Below are positions 8,477 through 17,735 of a stretch of 64,000 nucleotides of DNA, in pieces; position 1 is the stretch's first letter; the number at the start of each line of letters is the position of its first letter. Location: NCBI GenBank assembly GCA_022823505.1, contig JAJEIA010000100.1, forward strand, positions 27,113 to 91,112. The letters are read 5' to 3'. The stretch comes from Dehalococcoidia bacterium (GTDB taxonomy: Bacteria > Chloroflexota > Dehalococcoidia > Lucifugimonadales > UBA3495). The notes beneath the pieces are model-generated. The model saw nothing but the letters and a program-made list of their open reading frames with translations. It did not search any database and was not told where the DNA came from. The translations under genes and the position numbers were made by a program.

Positions 8477-8597
8477 TCGTTACCGCCTTGTCTCGTTTAC
8501 CGTGTTTCGGCGTCATCATATTGCCAACGCCAGGTTGAAACAAGGGCGGGCATCGGTGATAATCCCGTTACGAAATCGCCAGCAGCGGAGGCCCGAG

Positions 8598-9485
8598 ATG
8601 TCCAAGTTCCGTATCGTCCCCCACGGCCGGCTCCAGGAATGGGTCGCCGAAGAGAAGGGCTACTTCGCCGAGGAGGGCCTCGACTACGAGTTCGTCGCCT
8701 CCAACCGCCCCGACGAGACCCTCAACCCGTCGGTCGACTCCGCCGAGGATGCACCCATGGAGATCAAGCGCGGCGCCTTCGAGTCCATGGAGGCCGGCCG
8801 CGCCTGCGAGATCAGCTCCGCCTGCCACTGGGCGGTGGGCATGGCCGCCAGCGCCGCCCACGGCCGCATGTGGGGCCACGCCTACTCCGTAACACCCAGC
8901 GGCATCTGGGTCGCCCCCGAGTCGCCGTTGCAGACCCCCGAGGACCTGGCCGGCGTGGAGGTCGCCGTCGGCTGGCATTCGGGTAGCCACTTCTCTGCCC
9001 TGCAGGCCCTGGAGAGCATCCTGCCCCGCGACCGGATCAGCCTCCAGTTCGTCGGCGGCCCCCTGGACCGGATGCAGTTGGCCCTCGACCGCCGCGTGCC
9101 GGCCGCCAACGTCTTCGGCGCCCCCGGCTACGTCCTGGAGCAGCAGGGCTTCCGCAAGCTGGTCGACACCAGTTTCATGATCGGGTTCCTCATCAACGGC
9201 GACGCCACCGACGACCAGCTCCGGGCCTACTTCAACGCCCTGCAGCGCGCCCAGCGCGAGATCGACGCCGCCAAGGAGCGCTACCAGCACTATTTCCTGA
9301 ACGAACTGCCCGAGCAATACCACCCGCTGTTCGACCACCGCCGCGCCGGCATCGGCGAGCGCCTCGTCTTCGAGCCCTACACGAAAGAGATGTTCGACCG
9401 CACCCACCGCTGGATGCTGGACTGGGAGATCTTCCCCCAGGACCAGGTCGGACACGTAACCTATGAGGAAGCGGTAGCCGTGTAG
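8598..9485 (+). CDS. NMT1/SsuA-like substrate-binding-fold protein lacking a signal peptide
   Basis: GGAGG at 8587-8591 lies 6 nt before ATG 8598, so I prefer this start to the longer frame that begins at 8448. The 295-residue product has the periplasmic-binding fold pattern of the NMT1/THI5-like group: an AEEKGYFAEEGLDYEFV opening, then WVAPESPLQTPEDLAGVEVAVGWHSGS, and IGFLINGDATDDQLRAYFNALQRAQ later. There is no signal sequence or lipobox, and no ABC permease or ATPase is adjacent. It may therefore be a soluble enzyme or sensor and not a transporter part. It is divergent from the LLM oxidoreductase gene and may share its regulation. Confidence 0.75.
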   Translation: MSKFRIVPHGRLQEWVAEEKGYFAEEGLDYEFVASNRPDETLNPSVDSAEDAPMEIKRGAFESMEAGRACEISSACHWAVGMAASAAHGRMWGHAYSVTPSGIWVAPESPLQTPEDLAGVEVAVGWHSGSHFSALQALESILPRDRISLQFVGGPLDRMQLALDRRVPAANVFGAPGYVLEQQGFRKLVDTSFMIGFLINGDATDDQLRAYFNALQRAQREIDAAKERYQHYFLNELPEQYHPLFDHRRAGIGERLVFEPYTKEMFDRTHRWMLDWEIFPQDQVGHVTYEEAVAV

Positions 9486-9512
9486 CCGTCAGCGACACCC
9501 GGACGCAAAGAA

Positions 9513-9539
9513 GCGGGGGCGCAATCGCTGTGCCCCCGC
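9513..9539. terminator. GC-rich hairpin downstream of the NMT1-like gene
   Basis: GCGGGGGC at 9513-9520 pairs with GCCCCCGC at 9532-9539, extendable to 11 bp with a 5-nt loop. It follows the stop codon by 28 nt. There is no strong U-tract, so it may act as an imperfect terminator. Confidence 0.55.
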
Positions 9540-9800
9540 CTGTGTTACCTCGCCGTCGCAATTGGCAAACAGCCGCCGGCCTCCAATTACTGTCTCCGTC
9601 TTCAAGTAGTATTTCAACCACGCCTGGACCGCCTGACCTTATCCAATCGCATCTTATATCTCGCAAGTCGGCGCAACGAGTCTACGAATAGCAGCGAATA
9701 AGTTTGGAAGTTATTGTATTGGCGGTTGTATTTGCGTACATTGACCAAAACCCGGTGATATTTCATCTCTGCCATGGGCTGGATAAAATTGTCCACGATA

Positions 9801-10436
9801 AGCTCGGCGTGAAGATCCAACCCCTGCTGCTGGCTGACCGCGGTTGCGTACGGGCCAGATTGGTCCAGTTCCTGTAGGAAACGCCCAACCACACCGGCTA
9901 CCCCGTGGACTACGTGATCCGCCTCAGGGGCGACGTGGTGGTCCAGAGCTCTGACTATCGCGGGGCTATCGGCTGCGCAAAGGCCGCATCGACTTCTGGC
10001 CGCAAACTCTCTACCGCTCAGATGGCGCGGTGATCATCAATCTGGTGCTCTATCGGGCCCGCGGCCATCGGGAGCCCCCGTATCAGGTACGGGGCAGGCT
10101 CTGGTATCTGGCCACCTGCCTGGCCGACCCTCGCCCAGGCGGTGCGCATGTATCGCAAAAGGATGCAGCCGGAGCAGTACTTCAAGGACGGCAAGCAACG
10201 CTTCAGGCTCAATCGGAGCACGGTGACCACCACCGACCGGCTGCAACGGTTACTGGTGGCTCTGCTGCTGCCTGCTGATATTGGCGGGCATGCGGGCGTC
10301 GCCAACCTTCCCACGCCAAATACGCTCCCGAGGCAAGTTGGGCATCCTGCACCCGGGTTACGAATACTACCTCGCCACTCCCGACCCACCCGATCACCTC
10401 CTCGCCATCCACCCCAACCAAACCGGATACGCGTGA
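9801..10436 (+). pseudogene. IS4-family transposase remnant
   Basis: Three-frame reading of the plus strand rebuilds the C-terminal half of an IS4-type DDE transposase. LLLADRG is the second-aspartate motif and HTGYPVDYVIRLRGDV follows it. YRKRMQPEQYFKDGK fits the IS4 signature Y-x2-R-x3-E-x6-K exactly. LGILHPGYEYYLATP and a stop at 10434 end the frame. An in-frame TAG near 9879, a frameshift near 9963 and another near 10130 break it, and the N-terminal half with the first aspartate is missing. No terminal inverted repeats were found. The 9540-9800 stretch before it shows no gene. Confidence 0.82.
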
Positions 10437-10592
10437 GACCCTGGCCAATGCTGGCGTTTTCCAACATGGCCTCGTCACTTTGGTCTTGACCCTGAAGGCT
10501 GCTTTTGATTTGGACAGGTACAAATTATCCTGTGCATCCATGCAGATTTACCCGATCCCGCCAAACCGGCTTCCCGCGCAACTTACTCATCC

Positions 10593-10622
10593 TTGACACC
10601 GCCAAATCCCCAAACCTACAAT
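10593..10622 (+). promoter_or_regulatory. sigma70-type promoter of rplU-rpmA-rpmE
   Basis: TTGACA at 10593-10598, an 18-nt spacer and TACAAT at 10617-10622 form a near-consensus promoter. It lies 26 bp before the rplU start. Confidence 0.8.
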
Positions 10623-10648
10623 AGTAGGCCGTTTGGGAGATTACCGAA

Positions 10649-10975
10649 ATGGATTACGCAATCGTTAAAACCGGCGGCAAACAGTACCGCGTCTCGCCCG
10701 GCGACGTGCTGGACGTCGAACTGCTGGAAGCCGAGGAGGGCAGCACCACCGCCCTCGACCAGGTGCTCGCCGTCTCCCGGGACGGCCAGATGCGCTTCGG
10801 CGCCCCCACCGTGGAAGGCGCACGGGTCATCGCCGAGGTCCAGTCCCACTACAAGGACCGCAAGATCATCGTCTACAAGTACAAGGCCAAGACCCGGTAC
10901 CGCCGTAAGAAGGGGCATCGGCAGAACTACACTCGGATCCGCATCCAGGACATCGACACCGGAAACGCGCCCTGA
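10649..10975 (+). CDS. rplU: 50S ribosomal protein L21
   Basis: This 108-residue protein begins [15 protein letters not shown], the near-universal L21 start. It continues with GDVLDVELL and ends with the basic stretch [21 protein letters not shown] that contacts 23S rRNA. Length and order match the family. It is the first gene of a three-gene ribosomal unit (L21, L27, L31) behind a strong promoter. Fifty bases separate it from rpmA. Confidence 0.98.
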   Translation: MDYAIVKTGGKQYRVSPGDVLDVELLEAEEGSTTALDQVLAVSRDGQMRFGAPTVEGARVIAEVQSHYKDRKIIVYKYKAKTRYRRKKGHRQNYTRIRIQDIDTGNAP

Positions 10976-11024
10976 GCTGACGAACCCCAGGCCGCAGCCG
11001 AACCCGAGACAGGAGAATAGCGAC

Positions 11025-11303
11025 ATGGCCCACAAGAAGGCCGGCGGCAGCACCAACAACGGCCGCGACAGCAACGCAAAGCGACTCGGCGTCAAGAAGT
11101 ACGGAGGCGAGCGGGTCACCGGCGGCTCCATCATCGTCCGCCAGCGCGGCACCCGCATCCATCCCGGCACCAACGTCGGCGTGGGCAAGGACCACACCCT
11201 GTTCGCCAAGATCGACGGCCAGGTAACCTACGAGTGGAAATCCAAGGGCAAGCGCCGGGTCAGCGTGTACCCGGTTGAGCCGGCCCTGGCCGCCGCGGCA
11301 TAG
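11025..11303 (+). CDS. rpmA: 50S ribosomal protein L27
   Basis: The 92-residue product begins [20 protein letters not shown], the standard L27 N-terminus that reaches the peptidyl-transferase centre. It needs no proteolytic trimming, unlike the Firmicutes type. The conserved [23 protein letters not shown] block follows. AGGAGA lies about 8 nt before the ATG, which excludes the much longer upstream frame. A short alanine-rich tail closes the protein. Confidence 0.98.
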   Translation: MAHKKAGGSTNNGRDSNAKRLGVKKYGGERVTGGSIIVRQRGTRIHPGTNVGVGKDHTLFAKIDGQVTYEWKSKGKRRVSVYPVEPALAAAA

Positions 11304-11313
11304 AGGCAACACC

Positions 11314-11517
11314 ATGAAAGCCGATATTCATCCCCAGTATTTCAAGGCCACCGTCACCTGCTCCTGCGGGAACGTCTTCGAGACCGGCGCCACCAGGCCC
11401 GCCATGCGCGTGGAGATCTGTGGCAAATGCCACCCCTTCTACACCGGCGAGCAGCGCATCGTTGACACCCAGGGTCGCATCGAACGGTTCAGCCGCCGCT
11501 TCAACCTTGACGGTTAG
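11314..11517 (+). CDS. rpmE: 50S ribosomal protein L31 (zinc-binding form)
   Basis: The 67-residue protein has the [20 protein letters not shown] start. Four cysteines (16, 18, 36, 39) in CxC...CxxC order mark the zinc-containing form of L31. The [23 protein letters not shown] core is fully conserved. It starts 10 nt after rpmA stops and ends just before a clear terminator. Confidence 0.98.
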   Translation: MKADIHPQYFKATVTCSCGNVFETGATRPAMRVEICGKCHPFYTGEQRIVDTQGRIERFSRRFNLDG

Positions 11518-11542
11518 CCAGCCCCTCAATACGACCACGCAG

Positions 11543-11568
11543 CGGGAGCCTGAACCGGCTCCCGTTTT
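11543..11568 (+). terminator. intrinsic terminator of the L21-L27-L31 unit
   Basis: CGGGAGCC (11543-11550) pairs with GGCTCCCG (11557-11564) around a 6-nt loop and is followed by TTTT. It lies 26 nt after the rpmE stop. Confidence 0.85.
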
Positions 11569-11658
11569 GCTATTGCCCCACCTCCCGTAACCACCAACCA
11601 CACCTCTGCCAGGGGTGCGCCCACCGAGCCCGCTCTCGCCAGTCCGGGAGGGATCCAC

Positions 11659-12066
11659 ATGCCGCGCTACGTGCCCAAAACCGTCCGCGAGTACGGACGC
11701 ATCTATCTGGCGGAACGCCTGGCCGAGCACGGCTGGCAGTGTTTCATCGCGCGTCGGAGCCCCAACGAGGACGAGGTGATCGCCGGGATACCCGAACAGG
11801 ACCGCGAGGTGCGCCTCAAGTTCCACTCCCAGGAGCACAGCCAGGCCGTGCGTTTCTACGACGCCGACGGCCTGGACTGGGACTGGGAGTACCTGGTCAT
11901 CAGCACCGAGATCCTGGCGGATCTCCCTGTAACCTACCTCCTCTCCCGGGATGACGTCCGCGACCCGGGGCGACTGGATGAGGAGTTCGGCGGAGCCCTG
12001 TGGCTGCAGCCCGACGCCTTCGCCGAGACTGCGTTCCGCGAAGCGTGGCACAAGCTGGATGGCTAG
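11659..12066 (+). CDS. hypothetical protein, 135 residues
   Basis: I do not recognise this family. The product is soluble, acidic and rich in Trp and Tyr. It opens with a basic helix (RYVPKTVREYGRIYLAERLAEHGW) followed by CFIARRSPNEDEV. There is no signal peptide or membrane span. GGGAGGG lies about 6 nt before the ATG. The end overlaps the start of the YqhQ-like gene by 8 bp, so the two are probably translationally coupled. Confidence 0.65.
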   Translation: MPRYVPKTVREYGRIYLAERLAEHGWQCFIARRSPNEDEVIAGIPEQDREVRLKFHSQEHSQAVRFYDADGLDWDWEYLVISTEILADLPVTYLLSRDDVRDPGRLDEEFGGALWLQPDAFAETAFREAWHKLDG

Positions 12067-13015
12067 ATCCTCCACAGACGCCCAGCCCGCCGGTCCCCAG
12101 TCCGCTCGGCCCTTGTACGGCGGCCAGGCGGTGATCGAAGGGGTCATGATCCGCGGCGTGCGCCACTACAGCCTGGCCGTGCGCCGGCCCGACGGCGACA
12201 TCTTCTGCGACACCGAGCCCGTCAGCACTCGTTTCTCCGGACGCGTCCGGCGCGTTCCCATGGTGCGCGGCGTCCTGATCCTCGCCGAAACCCTGTGGTA
12301 CGGCATGAAGTCCCTGCAGCGATCCGCCATTATCGCCGCCGGCGAGGCCGATTCCCCCGATGGCAGCGACTCCGCCGCCAGCAAGTGGACCATGGGAGTG
12401 ACCATGGCCATCGCCCTGGCCCTGGGCATCGGCATCTTCCTCGTACTGCCTCTGCTGGCCGTTCGCCTCATCGACCCCTTCCTCGAATCCTCGGTGGTCA
12501 GCAATCTCATCGAGGGCGTCATCCGGCTGATCATCCTGGTGGCCTACGTGGCCGGCATCTCCGCGATGAAGGACATCCGCCGCGTCTACGCCTACCACGG
12601 CGCCGAGCACATGGCCGTCCACACCTACGAGGCCGGCCAGGAGCTCACCGTAGACAACGTCCGCCGTCACCCCACGCCCCATCCCCGTTGCGGCACCGCG
12701 TTCCTCCTCACCGTGGCCGTGGTCTCGGTGCTGGTGTTCGCGCTGCTGGGCCGCCCCGACCTGGAATGGCGCATCCTGTCGCGTATCGCGCTGATCCCCG
12801 TGGTGGCCGCCGTGAGCTACGAGATCATTCGGTTCGCCGGCGCTCACCGCCGGGCCTGGTTCGGCAAGGCCCTGGCCGCACCCGGCCTCGCCCTCCAGCT
12901 GATCACCACCCGACAGCCCGACGAGGACCAGATCCAGGTCGCCATCGCCGCCATGGAAGCCGCCCTCGCCGCCGACAACCAGCCGCCCTCGCAAGTAGCC
13001 GATCCCCAACCATAG
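12059..13015 (+). CDS. DUF1385 family membrane protein (YqhQ-like)
   Basis: ATG 12059 is chosen because it gives the family-typical short lead-in to YGGQAVIEGVMIRG. The 318-residue product carries that signature plus YHGAEHMAVHTYEAG and HPRCGTAFLL, the conserved His/Glu-rich motifs of DUF1385. About four membrane spans are seen: GVTMAIALALGIGIFLVLPL, LIRLIILVAYVAGI-like, FLLTVAVVSVLVFALL and a last span near residue 250. The molecular function of the family is not settled. Its position after rpmE resembles the arrangement in many Firmicutes and Chloroflexota. The C-terminus is a charged, proline-rich tail. Confidence 0.9.
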   Translation: MARSSTDAQPAGPQSARPLYGGQAVIEGVMIRGVRHYSLAVRRPDGDIFCDTEPVSTRFSGRVRRVPMVRGVLILAETLWYGMKSLQRSAIIAAGEADSPDGSDSAASKWTMGVTMAIALALGIGIFLVLPLLAVRLIDPFLESSVVSNLIEGVIRLIILVAYVAGISAMKDIRRVYAYHGAEHMAVHTYEAGQELTVDNVRRHPTPHPRCGTAFLLTVAVVSVLVFALLGRPDLEWRILSRIALIPVVAAVSYEIIRFAGAHRRAWFGKALAAPGLALQLITTRQPDEDQIQVAIAAMEAALAADNQPPSQVADPQP

Positions 13016-13113
13016 GGGCGAGTTCGCGGTTCGCCAGGCGGCGGCCGGCAGCGGGCCGTGTGATACAGTACCCGAAACACGCTGGCGGTCTCGCGCGCAG
13101 ATGCAGGTGCACC

Positions 13114-13464
13114 ATGGCTGACGTCCCCGACATGCAGATGATCCCCTATTTTACGGCCACGGAACCGCGCAACTTCGTTGAACAGGGCCTCCAGCGCTAC
13201 AACGAATTGCTGGAGCGCCTGGCCGAGCAGATGGACGTCCTGTTGCTGCGCGCTCAGCAGGGCCAACCCATCGATGCCGACCTCGCCGAGCAACTGACCT
13301 CCCTCCGCGAGGCTCTCCGGCCCCGTCACGGCCTCTGCATCGACCGCGCCTGCTTCTCCTGCCGCGTCCACGAAGAGGCCATCAAGGAACACGTCCTGCT
13401 GTACGTCGACTGGAAACTGCCCGGCACCGTCCAGCAGCTCGAGCGCCTGAAGAACCGCAATTGA
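13114..13464 (+). CDS. hypothetical protein with a Cys cluster, 116 residues
   Basis: No family is recognised. The start is taken at ATG 13114, which opens MADVPDMQMIPYF. A long amphipathic helical middle (LQRYNELLERLAEQMDVLLL) precedes CIDRACFSCRVHEE, a C-x4-C-x2-C-x2-H cluster that could bind zinc. There is no signal peptide. The stop at 13462-13464 overlaps possible starts of the Uma2 gene, which suggests a shared transcript. Confidence 0.6.
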   Translation: MADVPDMQMIPYFTATEPRNFVEQGLQRYNELLERLAEQMDVLLLRAQQGQPIDADLAEQLTSLREALRPRHGLCIDRACFSCRVHEEAIKEHVLLYVDWKLPGTVQQLERLKNRN

Positions 13465-13493
13465 TGAGACTACCCTCTGGGAGCGTAACGATC

Positions 13494-14273
13494 ATGGTTA
13501 CTCAGCCCTTTGGATTGGACTACGACACTCCCCGCGTCCCGGAAGAAGATCCCAACATCTTCTACCCCGACTCGGATGATGAACCCATGGCCGAAGACGA
13601 TCGCCAACGCCGCGTCATGATCGACGTCAGCGAGTCCCTGATCCAACACTACGCCGACCGCCCGGACGTGTACGTTTCAGCCGATATATTCGTCTATTGC
13701 GAGATGAACAACCCCAACCGCAAGGTGGCGCCGGATGTCCTGGTGTCTTTCGGCGTTAAAGATCGTGAGCGCCTTTCTTACTTCACCTGGCGGGAAGGCA
13801 AGCCGCCCGATTTCGTGCTTGAAATCGCCTCCCCCAACACCTGGCGTCGGGACGCCACCGAAAAGCGGGACATCTACGCCGCCATGGGGGTAACCGAGTA
13901 CTGGCGTTTCGACAACAACCGCGGCCAGGTCGCCCGGCGGGTGCTGATCGGAGAGCGGCTGAACGCAGCCGGCGAGTACGAGCCCATTACCATCTCGCAA
14001 GAGGATGGAACGTTGCGAGGATACAGCGCCGTGCTGGGGCTGGACTTGTTTGCGCAGGATGGCATTTTGCGGATGTATGATCCCGTCAGCCAGACTTGGC
14101 TGAGGAACTTCCGGGAGGAAATAGCCGCGAGACAGATCGCCGAGGACCGCGCTCAATTCGCAGAAGAGCGTGCCGAGTCTGCTGAGGAACGGGCGCACAC
14201 CGCCGAGGACCGCGCAGCCATGCTGGAACAACTGCTCCGGGAACACGGCATCACGCCGCCCAACAACGATTAG
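13494..14273 (+). CDS. Uma2 family (DUF820) putative nuclease with C-terminal coiled coil
   Basis: The N-terminal ~190 residues carry the Uma2 fold, a PD-(D/E)XK-type restriction-endonuclease relative: APDVLVSFGV provides the aspartate, PDFVLEIASPNTW the glutamate, then RDIYAAMGVTEYWRFD. Residues from about 205 are a heptad-like repeat of AEDRAQFAEERAESAEERA type that predicts a coiled coil. I use ATG 13494; TTG 13461 or ATG 13464 would add 10-11 residues and overlap the upstream stop. The biological role of Uma2 proteins is unknown, although they are abundant in Cyanobacteria and Chloroflexota. It ends convergently, overlapping the hydrolase stop by 4 bp. Confidence 0.85.
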   Translation: MVTQPFGLDYDTPRVPEEDPNIFYPDSDDEPMAEDDRQRRVMIDVSESLIQHYADRPDVYVSADIFVYCEMNNPNRKVAPDVLVSFGVKDRERLSYFTWREGKPPDFVLEIASPNTWRRDATEKRDIYAAMGVTEYWRFDNNRGQVARRVLIGERLNAAGEYEPITISQEDGTLRGYSAVLGLDLFAQDGILRMYDPVSQTWLRNFREEIAARQIAEDRAQFAEERAESAEERAHTAEDRAAMLEQLLREHGITPPNND

Positions 14274-15481
14274 CCCGCCGGCTGCCGCGCGATCGCCACG
14301 ATGTGGAACATGTGGCGGAACAGTTGGAACGCGCCCCGCAGCAGCGACTTGAGGTCCCGGTCCGCATCCGGCCGCACGTGCCGGAAAATGTCGGTCTCGG
14401 TGTAGTAAACCTCCACGTCCGGCCGCTGTTCCCGCAGGGCATCCACCAACCGCCGCGACTCCTCCACCGGTATCAGCGGGTCGCCCACGTCGTGCATCAC
14501 CCGCATCGCCGTGTTGCCGCTCCACTGCCCCACGCGGTGCGACGGCGCTATGGAATCGACCTCGGCCCGGAACTCCTCCGTGAGCTGCGCGTAACGCCAT
14601 CTCGCGTGCCCGATGTAGTCCACGCCCGCCAGAAGGGCGAACGCCGCCTCCGTTGACCGGGGAGCCCGACGGTTGGGGTCGGGCTCGCCTCCGGCCGCGA
14701 TGGCTCGGGCCGTTTCCCGGTGCGCCGGGTCGTCGATGGAATCGATGAGCATGTTGTTGTAGACCAGCCGGGTCAGCCGGTCCACCTCCCACACCCTTTC
14801 GCCTCCATGCTCCATGGCCCGCCCGGCCGCGATCTGCACCACCAGGTCGGCCGTGTCGTAGTAACCGCCGAACGCGTTGACGAAGGCGATGTCGTCGGCG
14901 ACGCGCGGGTCCGCCGCCGCCACCAGCGCGAAGGATGCCCCCACCGAGAACCCGGCTATCCCAATCCGCGTCGGGTCAACGTACTCCTCCTCGCGCAGGT
15001 GCTCCAGCGCCGCCACGAGGTTGCCAATCTCCCCGGCGTCAATCTGCGCCCGTTCTCCCATGGTCGGCGACCAGTAGAACATCGCCGCAAAGCCGGTCCG
15101 CGCCAGCGCCTGCCCCAGGTTAATCACGTCCGGGTCATCTGAGCCCGCCGCGTTGGCACCCAGGAAAATCAGCACGCCGGCACGACGCTTCCCGTCGGGT
15201 ATCACGTATACGTCGGCCTGGCCCTCCGTGCCGTCGTCCCGCCGGAAGGTTATTTCCCGGCGTTCCGGTTCGGTGGTGATCCAGGGTTGAAACTTGACCG
15301 GCGACGGCAACACCTGGGCGGCAAATCCGGCGGTGTGGATCGCGGTGGTCGCCGGCCTGAACAGCGTCAGCACGGCGACGATCGCGACAACGGCAATGAT
15401 GGCGATCAGGTACCAGCGGTATGCAATCCGTCCCAGGGTGCGCAACATGGCCTCTGTCGATCGTGTCGATCCCTCAGCCAT
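14270..15481 (-). CDS. membrane-anchored alpha/beta hydrolase
   Basis: The 403-residue protein has one N-terminal membrane span (WYLIAIIAVVAIVAVLTLF) and then an extracytoplasmic alpha/beta-hydrolase domain. The nucleophile elbow is GFSVG (serine between glycines), preceded by DPTRIGIA. DVGDPLIPVEES holds the likely acid and FRHVRP the likely catalytic histidine. It probably acts on esters or peptides outside the membrane; the substrate is not evident. A start at an internal ATG (15448, MLRTLGRI) would keep the span. Confidence 0.8.
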   Translation of the reverse strand: MAEGSTRSTEAMLRTLGRIAYRWYLIAIIAVVAIVAVLTLFRPATTAIHTAGFAAQVLPSPVKFQPWITTEPERREITFRRDDGTEGQADVYVIPDGKRRAGVLIFLGANAAGSDDPDVINLGQALARTGFAAMFYWSPTMGERAQIDAGEIGNLVAALEHLREEEYVDPTRIGIAGFSVGASFALVAAADPRVADDIAFVNAFGGYYDTADLVVQIAAGRAMEHGGERVWEVDRLTRLVYNNMLIDSIDDPAHRETARAIAAGGEPDPNRRAPRSTEAAFALLAGVDYIGHARWRYAQLTEEFRAEVDSIAPSHRVGQWSGNTAMRVMHDVGDPLIPVEESRRLVDALREQRPDVEVYYTETDIFRHVRPDADRDLKSLLRGAFQLFRHMFHIVAIARQPAG

Positions 15482-15572
15482 AACAGGATGGAAACCGGAG
15501 TTCGAGAAATGTGACCAAAGCAGAGTAACTCGTACGAGTCATCCATCGCCGACTCTCGCTCGGATACCTTGC

Positions 15573-16274
15573 TCAATCGCTCTGCCGTGGTATCACCTGA
15601 ACGTAGTCGTCATTGACTAAATCGGAAGAGTTCATCCTTGCCGTGATATCGCTGATGTCACCGATCTCAATCGGCAAAGGGCGGTTATCCATCCTGCCTG
15701 TTTGGAACGCAAACCGAAATTCTCGTTGGTAGCTATAGTGATCCTGCTTCCAAAATGCCGCTTCTATGTCTCGAAAACCACCATGGAACGTCTGGGGGTC
15801 ATAGTACTTGACCAACCCACGTGCGTACCTGTAATCCGTCCTTGCGACCCCTGCGTCCATTCTCTTGATGAATTCAGTCACGTTGGTGACCAGCACAACA
15901 TACTGACCGAGGTCCAGGCAGGCGCGAGGGATGACAAGTTCCTGCCGCAGGTCTTCGGTTGAAAGACGCTGCACATCCAACGCGCCCGTATGCCCGGCGA
16001 CCATGCAAAATAGATGGACATCATTTAACCAGTTCATCTGCACCTGTACCGGAGCGGCTAGACCGGTGAGACGAATACCGGCAATCTCGATGTCTACCTC
16101 ATCCGGCTGTAACCACGCGGTTGTCCCCTCATCACTATCGGCGCGACCGGAGAAACGCTTCTCCTCCATCTTTTTGAACTTCCGTAACGTATTGCAGTAG
16201 ATCTTTCCCCTGGCAAATTGGTCGGCGTACTCGTCATTATCGAAGAATTTTGCCAGGTATATTATGGTGCTCAA
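15573..16274 (-). CDS. hypothetical protein, 233 residues
   Basis: The protein opens MSTIIYLAKFFDNDEYADQF and has GKIYCNTLRKFKK and SDEGTTAWLQPDEV segments. This resembles a widespread, uncharacterised soluble family found as orphan genes beside mobile or defence loci, but I cannot name a domain with confidence. There is no signal peptide or membrane span. It has lower GC content than adjacent genes, which is compatible with horizontal transfer. Confidence 0.65.
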   Translation of the reverse strand: MSTIIYLAKFFDNDEYADQFARGKIYCNTLRKFKKMEEKRFSGRADSDEGTTAWLQPDEVDIEIAGIRLTGLAAPVQVQMNWLNDVHLFCMVAGHTGALDVQRLSTEDLRQELVIPRACLDLGQYVVLVTNVTEFIKRMDAGVARTDYRYARGLVKYYDPQTFHGGFRDIEAAFWKQDHYSYQREFRFAFQTGRMDNRPLPIEIGDISDITARMNSSDLVNDDYVQVIPRQSD

Positions 16275-16413
16275 TCGTGTGTCTCCTCGCTGATAATATT
16301 CCTTGCCAATCCTTTCAGGACGCGCATTGAGGGCTTCGTGGTGAATGCGGTGGCCTAAGATCAGTCTAGCATCCTACAGCTGGCTGGACGGCAAAGCACT
16401 CCGGCAGCCGCCT

Positions 16414-17685
16414 CTACACCCGCACCCGGCTGATCATCGCGGCGGATATCAGGCGCGTCGCCGCCATGGCCAGGAACACCAGCGGCCACGGGCTGCCCGT
16501 CACATCCAGCAATACGCTGAAAATCAGGGCCTGGGCGCCAGCATAGAGGTAACCGTGGGCGTCCAGCACGCCGGCGCCGGTGGCCGCCATCTTGCGACCC
16601 GACAGGTCCACGGAGATGGTCGAGAGAAGCGACACCCCCATGCTGATGCCGCCCCACAGCATCAGCGCCGCCCCGAGCCAGGGGTTGGAGGGTGGCGCGA
16701 TGGCGATCGCCACCAGGGCCGCCGCCGACAGGAAGCAAGACGCGATCACCAGCGGCCTTCGCCGGCTCCCCAGCAGCCGGTCCGATATGAACCCAGATAG
16801 CGGCGGTGCGATCAGGTACCCCAGCGGCAGCAGGAAGGTGATCAGCACCGTCTGCGTGATGTCCAGCCCCCCGGCCTCGAAGTAGTACAGCGGCACCCAG
16901 GTGGTCAGGCCGTAGCGCGCCACGTTCTCCAGTCCCTTGACGTGACAGGCCAACTGGAAGCGCGAGTTGGTCAGCAGCACCTTGTATGGCCCAAACCCCC
17001 TGAGCCTCGCGTCGTCCACCGCCTCCGGCGCCGCTGAAATCTCATCCTCCTCGATGTACTCGGGCAGTCCCACGTCCCGGGGTCGGTCCCGGGTCAGGAA
17101 GTAGAAGGCCACCCCCAGCACCATGATGATCAGCGGCGGGTAGCGGAAGGCGGCCCGCCAACCCCACTCCGCCGCAACCCAGCTGCTCAGCCACCACATC
17201 AGCAGCATTGCCCCGCCGCTCACGGTTCCCACGAAGCCCATGGCGATACCGCGCTCCCGGCGCGGCCACCACTGGCTGATCATGCTGATGGCGGGAGACC
17301 AGCAGGCGGCGTTCACGAACCCGGCCATCGCCCACGGGATGGCCATGGTCAACGCCGACGTGCCGAAGGACGTTGCCCAGTTGAACACCGTGGTGAAAAC
17401 GGCGCCCAGCGTCACCCACAGCCGCAGCCCGTAGGCCTCCGACATCCGCCCGTGCACCAGGTCCCCCAGCATGAACCCCCACAGCAGCATCGCGTTGATG
17501 ATGCCGATCTCGATGTTGGTCAGCTGCAGGTCGTCCTTGATCAGGGGCGACGTGGGCCAGAAATTGAACCTCCCCGTGTACACGAACAGGTAGAAGGCGC
17601 AGAAGGACACCAACACCTGCCACTTCCACCGGTGGTAGCGCCGCGGCAATGCGTCATAGGCAACCGGGCTGGACAGTGCGCTCAT
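16414..17685 (-). CDS. MFS transporter (organophosphate:phosphate antiporter-like)
   Basis: This protein has 423 residues from ATG 17685, with about 12 membrane spans. The opening WQVLVSFCAFYLFVYTGRFNFWPTSPL, the GLRLWVTLGAVFTT loop and WPRRERGIAMGFVGT motif fit the GlpT/UhpT branch of the major facilitator family. That branch imports phosphorylated or acidic metabolites. Substrate identity cannot be assigned. The 54-bp longer frame from 17739 would overlap the upstream gene by 4 bp and lacks an obvious ribosome binding site; neither start has a strong one. Confidence 0.87.
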   Translation of the reverse strand: MSALSSPVAYDALPRRYHRWKWQVLVSFCAFYLFVYTGRFNFWPTSPLIKDDLQLTNIEIGIINAMLLWGFMLGDLVHGRMSEAYGLRLWVTLGAVFTTVFNWATSFGTSALTMAIPWAMAGFVNAACWSPAISMISQWWPRRERGIAMGFVGTVSGGAMLLMWWLSSWVAAEWGWRAAFRYPPLIIMVLGVAFYFLTRDRPRDVGLPEYIEEDEISAAPEAVDDARLRGFGPYKVLLTNSRFQLACHVKGLENVARYGLTTWVPLYYFEAGGLDITQTVLITFLLPLGYLIAPPLSGFISDRLLGSRRRPLVIASCFLSAAALVAIAIAPPSNPWLGAALMLWGGISMGVSLLSTISVDLSGRKMAATGAGVLDAHGYLYAGAQALIFSVLLDVTGSPWPLVFLAMAATRLISAAMISRVRV

Positions 17686-17735
17686 TGTGGGAGGGATAGT
17701 CGAGGCATTTGCGTTCGGCCACCGGCCGGATCCTC

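Noticed and set aside
9614-9892. 92-codon minus-strand frame before the IS4 relic
   Set aside because: Its first part is antisense to the transposase relic (ADRG region) and the rest has no recognisable domain.
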